Assembly (NCBI GenBank): GCA_903895005.1
Contig: CAITSH010000272.1
Coordinates: 1 to 10,846, forward strand
Length of the DNA: 10,846 nt
Reading direction: 5' to 3'
DNA from: an uncultured Pseudomonadota bacterium
Lineage (GTDB): Bacteria; Pseudomonadota; Gammaproteobacteria; Burkholderiales; SG8-39
In this document: positions 5,760-10,846 of the stretch, in pieces
Numbering within the stretch: the stretch's first letter is position 1
Layout: every line of letters starts with the position of its first letter
Notes under the pieces: model-generated
Seen by the model: the letters and a program-made list of their open reading frames with translations, nothing else
The model's database searches: none
Told to the model about the DNA's origin: nothing
Made by a program: the position numbers and the translations under genes

Positions 5760-7946
5760 TTGCAACACCAGGGGGCCACGCTGCGCGAAGCCGAGGGGCA
5801 AATAGCCGCCGGAAAGGTTCACGAGGCGGCCGCAACCCTGCAATCGCTTTGCGCGGCTCATCCCACCGATTCCGCGTCTTGGTTTCTGCTCGGTGCATGC
5901 CGGCATCAGATTGGCGAACTGTCAGCCGCATTGCTCGCGTTCGGACGCGTGCTGGCGCTCGATCCCGGCCACTATCAAGCCGCACTGGCCGAGATTGCGG
6001 TCTTATGCCAGACCGGCCAAACCGACACCGCGCTCGCACAAGGCCAAAACTGGCTGCACCGTCATCCGGCCGACGTCCAGATGCTGTTCAGCATCGGCCT
6101 CGTGCATGAAGTCATGGGCGATGATGTTGCAGCCCTTGCCCATTACGATCGCGCGCTGAAGATCAACCAATCCCACCCGGAGTCGCTGCAAAACCGCGGC
6201 GTTGTACTGATCCGTCTCGGACGCGCCGGCGAAGCGATCGAGAACAACCGTCGCTTCCTCGCCGCAAGCCCTGAATCACCGGCCGCACACCGTAACCTCG
6301 TTGAGTCATGCCTGAGCGCCCGCCGCCACCAGGATGCCGTAAGCGCGGCAAACAACGCACTCGCGATCTCCCCCTCTGATGCGCAATTGCGGCTAAATCG
6401 CGGGTATGCGCTCGCCGCGCTGGGGCGCATTGACGAGGCTCGGCGCGACATTGAAGGGGCGATTGAGAACGATGATGGCGCGCTGCGCAATCGCTTTACC
6501 CGCTGGGCGGCCCAAACCGGGTTCACCGAACCGCAAGACCTGGCCTCCCTTATGCAGGCAGAAGACCTCTTTGCGCTCGCCGGATACGAGCGTATCGCCT
6601 GCTGCGACTGGGACGGTTACGAGGCCTTCGTGGCACGCTGCACCGATCTGGTCGGCACGTCGCCGTCCGGGGTCATGCAATCGCGCAGTCTGGCCTTTAA
6701 GCTGCTCAACCTGCCCATTCCGGCGGCCTCGCAAAAAAAACTTGCCGACCGGGTTGCGGCAGGGATCGTGCACAACACAAACGGCTTGGCCGGCGCCGCA
6801 CCGATGCCCGGCGTCTCCCGGGAGAAGGTTCGCGTCGGCTATTTGTCTTCTGATTTTGGCCCGCATCCGACCTCGCGCCTCACCGCCCAAATCTACGGAC
6901 TTCACGACCGCCGGCGCTTAGAGGTGTTCGGCTACAGCCTTTCCAAGGACGATGGCAGCAAAGCCTTCGAAAATATCCGCCGCGCCTGCGATACCTTCGC
7001 GGATATCAGCGACCTGCCTCTGCAAAATATCGCACAACGCATCGCCGCGGACGGCATTGACATCCTCGTCGACCTCAACGGCTACAACCGCCACGGTCGC
7101 AGCGAGGTGTTCGCGCTGCGGCCCGCCCCCATCCAGGTCGGCTACGCGGCCTACCCGGCAACCCTTGGCGGGAACCTTCTCGACTACGTCATCGCCGATC
7201 ACACCGTCATTCCTAGCGGATCGGAGCAGCTTTACGCAGAGCGGGTTGTGCGCCTTCCTCATTGCTACGCACCCAACAGCCTGCGGCGCGCTGGCATCGC
7301 GCCGCCACCCTCGCGCCTGGATGCCGGCCTGCCCGCATCCGGCTTCGTTTTTTGTGCGCTCAACCGCCATGAAAAATTTGATCCACCGGTGTTTGCATTG
7401 TGGATGCGCATACTCTCGCGGATACCGGGAAGCGTGCTCTGGCTTCAAGCGGGCCCCGGCGAGGCCAACCTGCGGCGTAATGCCAGCGCGGCCGGAGTCG
7501 AGCCACAACGCCTGATATTTGCACCGATGGTCGAGACCGGTGCCTATCTCGCGCGACTGCAGCTTGCCGACCTTTATCTGGATACCTTGCACTGGACCGC
7601 ACACACGCAAGGCATGGATGCCCTCTGGGCCGGCGTTCCCATCATCACGCGTCCTGGTGAGCACTGGGTATCGCGCCTCGCCGCCGGGCTGCTGCAAGCA
7701 ATCGGCCTCGAGGACTGCATCGTCGACGGCCTTGAGACCTACGAAGCCCTCGCCTGCGAGCTAGCCGCCAATCCGCAAAAGCTGCGTGATCTCAAGGCAC
7801 GCCTCGCGCGAAATCGCGACACGCATCCGCTATTTGACATCGAACGGCTGGTGCAAAACCTGGACGCCGCATACATTGAGATGTGGCGCATCCACACAGC
7901 GGGGGAAGCACCACGCAGTTTTGATGTCATTGAGGCAAGGCCATAA
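5760..7946 (+). CDS. TPR / O-GlcNAc-transferase-like glycosyltransferase (GT41)
   Basis: This 728-residue protein is a probable cytoplasmic glycosyltransferase of the OGT (GT41, SPINDLY-type) family, which transfers a sugar from a nucleotide-sugar to protein Ser/Thr. No signal peptide is seen. Residues about 5-245 are roughly seven TPRs, the usual substrate-binding solenoid. Residues about 350-710 are the catalytic region: VGYLSSDFGPHPTS with H369 matching the proposed catalytic His of human OGT, FALRPAPIQ, NRHEKFDP with K539 at the place of the nucleotide-binding lysine, SVLWL, and HTQGMDALWAG (615-621 onward). The usual WLGYPGT reads YAAYPAT (462-468), a mild departure. The start is TTG at 5760: an in-frame TAG at 5751 (the stop of the preceding gene) forbids extension, and the first TPR helix begins almost at once. 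No Shine-Dalgarno is visible, so translation probably depends on the upstream gene. The nearby secreted protein is the obvious candidate substrate, which is inference. Confidence 0.9.
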   Translation: MQHQGATLREAEGQIAAGKVHEAAATLQSLCAAHPTDSASWFLLGACRHQIGELSAALLAFGRVLALDPGHYQAALAEIAVLCQTGQTDTALAQGQNWLHRHPADVQMLFSIGLVHEVMGDDVAALAHYDRALKINQSHPESLQNRGVVLIRLGRAGEAIENNRRFLAASPESPAAHRNLVESCLSARRHQDAVSAANNALAISPSDAQLRLNRGYALAALGRIDEARRDIEGAIENDDGALRNRFTRWAAQTGFTEPQDLASLMQAEDLFALAGYERIACCDWDGYEAFVARCTDLVGTSPSGVMQSRSLAFKLLNLPIPAASQKKLADRVAAGIVHNTNGLAGAAPMPGVSREKVRVGYLSSDFGPHPTSRLTAQIYGLHDRRRLEVFGYSLSKDDGSKAFENIRRACDTFADISDLPLQNIAQRIAADGIDILVDLNGYNRHGRSEVFALRPAPIQVGYAAYPATLGGNLLDYVIADHTVIPSGSEQLYAERVVRLPHCYAPNSLRRAGIAPPPSRLDAGLPASGFVFCALNRHEKFDPPVFALWMRILSRIPGSVLWLQAGPGEANLRRNASAAGVEPQRLIFAPMVETGAYLARLQLADLYLDTLHWTAHTQGMDALWAGVPIITRPGEHWVSRLAAGLLQAIGLEDCIVDGLETYEALACELAANPQKLRDLKARLARNRDTHPLFDIERLVQNLDAAYIEMWRIHTAGEAPRSFDVIEARP

Positions 7947-7979
7947 GCTGGAAAGGCACGACTGGCGCGGCTTTCCAGC
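7947..7979 (+). terminator. Hairpin directly after the glycosyltransferase stop
   Basis: A perfect 9-bp inverted repeat, GCTGGAAAG (7947-7955) and CTTTCCAGC (7971-7979), with a 15-base loop, begins at the base after the TAA stop. There is no T-run behind it, so it is not a standard intrinsic terminator. It may slow RNA decay or end the three-gene transcript together with Rho. Confidence 0.4.
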
Positions 7980-8007
7980 CGATACCGCCATGCGGCCCCG
8001 GGGCGGC

Positions 8008-8013
8008 TACAAT
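8008..8013 (+). promoter_or_regulatory. Possible -10 box (TACAAT) at the yciA start
   Basis: TACAAT differs from the TATAAT consensus at one position and overlaps the first possible ATG (8012). If it is used, transcription would begin near 8020 and the next ATG at 8021 would head a leaderless message. No good -35 box is seen 16-18 bases upstream, so this is a weak call. Confidence 0.22.
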
Positions 8014-8416
8014 GCCGGACATGACAACCATCACACTCCCCAAAGGCAAGGAGCCGGTGCTGCGCGTGGTACCCATGCCCGCCGACTCCAACCAGCACGG
8101 CGACATTTTCGGCGGCTGGATCATGTCCCAGGTGGACATTGCCGGCGGTGTCCTCGCAGCACGCCGTGCGCGCGGCCGCGTCGCGACGGTGGCGGTTAAC
8201 GCCTTCACCTTCAAGCAACCGGTGATGATCGGTGACGTGGTGAGCTTTTACGCCGATATCGTACGGGTCGGCAACACGTCCATCACCGTCAACGTCGAGG
8301 TCTACGCACAGCGCAACCCGTCGGATATCGAAACGGTTAAGGTGACCGAGGCCACCCTCACCTACGTCGCCACCGACGGCGATCGCAAACCGCGCACAGT
8401 ACCTGCATCGGGCTGA
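8012..8416 (+). CDS. yciA: Acyl-CoA thioesterase, YciA family (hotdog fold)
   Basis: This 134-residue protein (131 if it starts at ATG 8021) hydrolyses acyl-CoA thioesters to free acid and CoA, acting in the cytosol as a hotdog-fold oligomer. It matches E. coli YciA (132 residues) through its whole length. Motifs include LRVVPMPADSNQHGDIFGGW (17-36), then IMSQVD with the catalytic Asp D42 and N27 of the substrate loop, followed by GRVATVAVNAFTF, GDVVSFYADI and the C-terminal KPRTVPASG. The gene stands alone on the plus strand between a hairpin (7947-7979) and another (8430-8451), and converges on the minus-strand operon. Both starts are plausible: 8012 has a GGGGCGG stretch about 5 bases upstream, while 8021 would suit a leaderless transcript. 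Its role next to beta-oxidation genes is likely CoA release or housekeeping of acyl-CoA pools. Confidence 0.93.
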   Translation: MPDMTTITLPKGKEPVLRVVPMPADSNQHGDIFGGWIMSQVDIAGGVLAARRARGRVATVAVNAFTFKQPVMIGDVVSFYADIVRVGNTSITVNVEVYAQRNPSDIETVKVTEATLTYVATDGDRKPRTVPASG

Positions 8417-8429
8417 CGCAACTCCAGGA

Positions 8430-8451
8430 AACCGCGCCCGGGTTCGCGGTT
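8430..8451. terminator. Hairpin between convergent genes
   Basis: An inverted repeat AACCGCG (8430-8436) and CGCGGTT (8445-8451) with an 8-base loop lies 13 bases after the yciA stop and 39 bases from the end of the convergent GST gene. It could end transcription from both sides. No clear T-run follows on either strand, so an intrinsic terminator is only possible. Confidence 0.35.
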
Positions 8452-8490
8452 CGCTTCAATTCGAGCCGGCGTAATTAAGCGTATCGGCAA

Positions 8491-9165
8491 TCAGCCCTTG
8501 CCCGCCATGCCCGGTCTTCCCCTCGCTGCGCGCATGGCCCCCTCGGCCGCCTTGCGTCCTTCGTTGGTCTTTTTCACCGCCGGGTGTTCGGCCAACATCG
8601 CGAGATAAGGCTTTAGCGCGGCGACGCCCTCCAGTGGATCTATGCCGTAAATTTTCTTGCCCGCTGCGGATACGATGGGCAGGTGCACGACTGCGGCGCA
8701 GTCGGCGTGGCTGAAACTGTCGCCGGCGATATACGGTGCGAACCGTGCGGCGGCCGCCAGCGCGCGCACGCCGCGCTCCAATTCGGCCCCTACCTGGTCT
8801 TTTACCTCCTGCGATACGGCCCCGCCGAAAAACGCCTCCTTGTAAAGCCGCCGCGCCGGCAACTCGAGATACAACTCAACGAGTTCTATCAACTCACGGC
8901 AGCGTGCCCGGGCCAGCGCATCTGCCGGGTACAGCGCGGGATGCGGGTAAGCGTCCTCAAGGTATTCGCAAATGGCCTGCGACTCGGACAGGATCACGCC
9001 ATCGAGGTCAAGAAACGGAATCTTGCGCGCCGGCGAGGCCTGCAATCGCAGAGAATCGTGCGACACACCGACATACTCTTCCTCAAAGGCGATGCCCTTG
9101 GCGAGCAAGGCGATCTTCACCTTGTTGTAATAATTGCTGACGGCGAAGCCGCAAAGCTTCGGCAT
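8491..9165 (-). CDS. Glutathione S-transferase-like protein
   Basis: This 224-residue cytosolic protein is of the GST superfamily, which usually conjugates glutathione to electrophiles or isomerises small substrates. The N-terminal thioredoxin-like domain (about 1-80) opens MPKLCGFAVSNYYNKVKIAL, with S10 or a neighbouring Tyr as possible catalytic residue. It carries the cis-proline in RKIPFLDLDG (P50) and the glutathione-binding pair E61-S62 in LSESQAICEYL. The helical C-terminal domain has GDSFSHADCAAV, the N-capping box typical of the fold. The start at 9165 is chosen because the fold begins there; the frame stays open to 9243 but that extra stretch lies inside the end of the acyl-CoA dehydrogenase gene and has no GST similarity. 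Only 10 bases separate it from the upstream stop, so it is the last gene of the minus-strand operon. Its substrate is unknown; detoxifying reactive enals or handling an acyl intermediate is a guess from the neighbours. Confidence 0.88.
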   Translation of the reverse strand: MPKLCGFAVSNYYNKVKIALLAKGIAFEEEYVGVSHDSLRLQASPARKIPFLDLDGVILSESQAICEYLEDAYPHPALYPADALARARCRELIELVELYLELPARRLYKEAFFGGAVSQEVKDQVGAELERGVRALAAAARFAPYIAGDSFSHADCAAVVHLPIVSAAGKKIYGIDPLEGVAALKPYLAMLAEHPAVKKTNEGRKAAEGAMRAARGRPGMAGKG

Positions 9166-9175
9166 GATCGCGAAC

Positions 9176-10378
9176 CTAGAGGTACTTGGCCAGTTCCAAC
9201 CGGCCGATCTGGTTACGGTGCACCTCGTCCGGGCCGTCAGCAAAGCGCAGCGTGCGCGCGCTCTGGTAGGCGTCGGCGAGCGGGAAGTCCTCCGACAGCC
9301 CGCCGGCGCCGTGCGCCTGTATCGCCCAGTCTATGACCTTGCAGGCCATCAATGGCGCGGCGACCTTGATCATCGCGATATCGGTCTTGGCGTGCTTGTT
9401 GCCAACCGTGTCCATCATGTAGGCCGCCTTGAGCGTCAGCAAGCGCGCCTGGTCGATCATGATGCGCGACTCGGCGATGCGCTCGAGCGTGACGGTCTGC
9501 TCGGCCACCGGCTTGCCGAAAGCGACGCGTGACTTGACGCGCTTGCACATGTATTCGAGCGCGCGCTCGGCCAGTCCCGTGAGTCGCATGCAGTGGTGGA
9601 TACGGCCCGGCCCCAGACGCCCCTGCGCGATCTCGAAACCACGCCCTTCGCCCAGCAGGATGTTCGCAGCGGGCACACGCACGTTCTCGAACACCATTTC
9701 GCCATGGCCCTGCGGCGCGTCGTCGTAGCCGAACACGGTCAGCGGACGCAGCACCCTCAGGCCGGGCGTGTCGCGCGGCACCAGGATCATCGACTGTTGC
9801 TGGTAACGGTTGGCATTGGCCGGATCGGTCTTGCCCATGACGATGAAAATCGCGCAACGCGGATCTGGCGCATTGGTGATCCACCACTTGCGGCCGTTGA
9901 TCACGTAATCACCGCCGTCGCGCTCGATACTGAGCTGGATGTTGGTGGCGTCGCTGGATGCCACATCCGGTTCGGTCATCGCAAAAGCCGAGCGGATTTT
10001 TCCCTCGAGCAGTGGCGCCAACCACTGCTCCTGCTGCGCGGGCGTGGCGTAACGCAATAGGGTCTCCATGTTGCCGGTGTCCGGCGCGTTACAGTTAAAC
10101 GCCTCGGGCGCCCATGGCACGCGGCCCATGATCTCGCACAGCGGTGCGTACTCGAGGTTGGTCAGTTCGCCACCGTGCGCCTTCGGGCGCCAAAGATTCC
10201 ACAGCCCGGCGGCGCGCGCCTTGGCCTTCAACTCGCCCATGATCGCCGGCACCTGCCATCGATCGCCCTCGTTCACCTGCTGGTGAAAGCTCTTTTCGTT
10301 GGGATAGATGTTCTCTTCCATGAAACCCTGCAGCTTTTTCTGCAAGGCCTTGACCTTGTCCGAATATTCGAAGTCCAT
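9176..10378 (-). CDS. Acyl-CoA dehydrogenase, ACAD10/11-like
   Basis: This 400-residue FAD-dependent acyl-CoA dehydrogenase covers the full usual length. Visible are the N-terminal helical domain, the FAD/substrate-binding [15 protein letters not shown] (132-146) and the middle beta-domain with [14 protein letters not shown]. These are followed by [12 protein letters not shown] in the C-terminal helices, then [16 protein letters not shown] and [16 protein letters not shown] near the end. The GLSEDFPLA and GPDEVH forms are those of the ACAD10/ACAD11 and bacterial LvaC/FadE36-like branch, rather than the short-chain BCAD type. The start at 10378 is preceded by AGGACGGA at a workable distance, and the DFEYSDKV segment is a normal family start; the longer open frame to 10474 runs into the upstream gene. 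It follows an APH-fold kinase by 19 bases. In this branch the kinase phosphorylates a 4-hydroxyacyl-CoA and the dehydrogenase-fold enzyme removes the phosphate to give an enoyl-CoA; ordinary long-chain oxidation is the alternative. Confidence 0.92.
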   Translation of the reverse strand: MDFEYSDKVKALQKKLQGFMEENIYPNEKSFHQQVNEGDRWQVPAIMGELKAKARAAGLWNLWRPKAHGGELTNLEYAPLCEIMGRVPWAPEAFNCNAPDTGNMETLLRYATPAQQEQWLAPLLEGKIRSAFAMTEPDVASSDATNIQLSIERDGGDYVINGRKWWITNAPDPRCAIFIVMGKTDPANANRYQQQSMILVPRDTPGLRVLRPLTVFGYDDAPQGHGEMVFENVRVPAANILLGEGRGFEIAQGRLGPGRIHHCMRLTGLAERALEYMCKRVKSRVAFGKPVAEQTVTLERIAESRIMIDQARLLTLKAAYMMDTVGNKHAKTDIAMIKVAAPLMACKVIDWAIQAHGAGGLSEDFPLADAYQSARTLRFADGPDEVHRNQIGRLELAKYL

Positions 10379-10397
10379 TGCATTCCGTCCTTTTGCT

Positions 10398-10846
10398 TTA
10401 GTTGTTGTTGCGATCCGACCTGCCGGCAAACCGCCACCCGATCTGCGCCAGCGGTTTCGCCCGCTTGCCCGCATCCAGCGCCTGCTGGCTGGATGCGATG
10501 CCCTCCAGCGCGCGCTTCATCACGCCCTGCAAAATAGCGGCGATGCGAAACAGGTTGTAGGCGAGGTAAAAATCACAGTGTTGAGATGCGATGACCTCGC
10601 GCCCGGTGCGACGGCAATACTGCGCGATGTAGTCCTGCTCCGAAGGAATACCCAGCGCGGCAATGTCCAGACCGCCAATGCCGCGAAAATCTTCCGGAGG
10701 TATATGCCATCCCATGCAGTTGTACGAAAAATCCGCCAGCGGATGGCCCAGCGTCGACAGCTCCCAGTCGAGAATAGCCACCACCCGCGGTTCTCTTGGA
10801 TCAAATATCAGATTGTCCATGCGGTAGTCACCATGTACCACCGCAG
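10398..10846 (-). CDS. APH-family phosphotransferase (ACAD10/11-kinase or LvaA-like), 3' part; 5' end outside window
   Basis: This is the C-terminal half (about 149 codons) of an aminoglycoside-phosphotransferase-fold small-molecule kinase; the start lies beyond the right edge. The catalytic loop [14 protein letters not shown] (HGD with the catalytic Asp, then Asn) and the metal-binding [17 protein letters not shown] are intact. The following helices with [16 protein letters not shown] fit the family. Pairing with the acyl-CoA dehydrogenase 19 bases downstream mirrors the fused mammalian ACAD10/11 and the bacterial LvaA/LvaC pair. The likely role is therefore phosphorylation of a hydroxyacyl-CoA rather than antibiotic resistance. 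It is the first visible gene of the minus-strand operon. The family is clear; the substrate is inferred from context. Confidence 0.88.
   Translation of the reverse strand, partial: AVVHGDYRMDNLIFDPREPRVVAILDWELSTLGHPLADFSYNCMGWHIPPEDFRGIGGLDIAALGIPSEQDYIAQYCRRTGREVIASQHCDFYLAYNLFRIAAILQGVMKRALEGIASSQQALDAGKRAKPLAQIGWRFAGRSDRNNN

Noticed and set aside
6733..6740. Run of eight A in the glycosyltransferase gene as a phase-variation switch
   Set aside because: A run of eight A also occurs in the fadJ-like gene (1320-1327), so such runs at lysine codons look like background rather than a switch.
6918..7697. Long open frame (259 codons) on the minus strand across the glycosyltransferase gene
   Set aside because: It lies wholly opposite a gene with conserved GT41 motifs, has no recognisable domain, and is the usual by-product of GC-rich codon bias.
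10398..10846. Aminoglycoside resistance gene
   Set aside because: The fold is shared, but the tight pairing with an ACAD10/11-like dehydrogenase points to a metabolic kinase.

Overview
The window is GC-rich (roughly 60%), gene-dense DNA, most likely from a betaproteobacterium or a close relative. This is inferred from gene content and protein style (FadI/FadJ pair, YciA, FecR-domain and outer-membrane TPR proteins), not from a phylogenetic marker. Eight protein genes are supported. I see no rRNA, tRNA, CRISPR array or insertion sequence.

Layout: (1) positions 2-2718, plus strand, carry the end of a thiolase gene and a fused enoyl-CoA hydratase/3-hydroxyacyl-CoA dehydrogenase gene, a fadI-fadJ-type beta-oxidation pair joined by a one-base TGATG overlap. 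(2) Positions 2719-2925 are an AT-richer junction with very short reading frames and an exact 18-bp tandem repeat lying over the next start codon. (3) Positions 2901-7946, plus strand, hold a three-gene cluster: an outer-membrane protein with periplasmic TPRs and a C-terminal beta-barrel (DUF560/Slam-like, type XI secretion style), a signal-peptide-bearing FecR-domain protein whose C-terminus looks like the barrel domain of Slam-dependent cargo, and a TPR-O-GlcNAc-transferase-like (GT41) glycosyltransferase. (4) Positions 8012-8416, plus strand, encode a YciA-type acyl-CoA thioesterase. (5) Positions 8491-10846, minus strand, hold a tight operon read from the right edge: an APH-fold kinase (5' end missing), an ACAD10/11-like acyl-CoA dehydrogenase and a glutathione S-transferase-like protein.

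How they fit together: the flanking genes all concern acyl-CoA metabolism (beta-oxidation, CoA-thioester hydrolysis, and a kinase/dehydrogenase pair of the kind linked to 4-hydroxyacyl-CoA breakdown). The central trio is functionally unrelated to them. It reads as a candidate export system: the TPR-barrel protein would be the outer-membrane translocator, the FecR-barrel protein its non-lipidated cargo, and the GT41 enzyme a cytoplasmic modifier that might glycosylate the cargo's Ser/Thr-rich linker before export. The domain assignments come from reading the translations; the functional link between the three is inference. This trio is the best candidate in the window for a little-described system.
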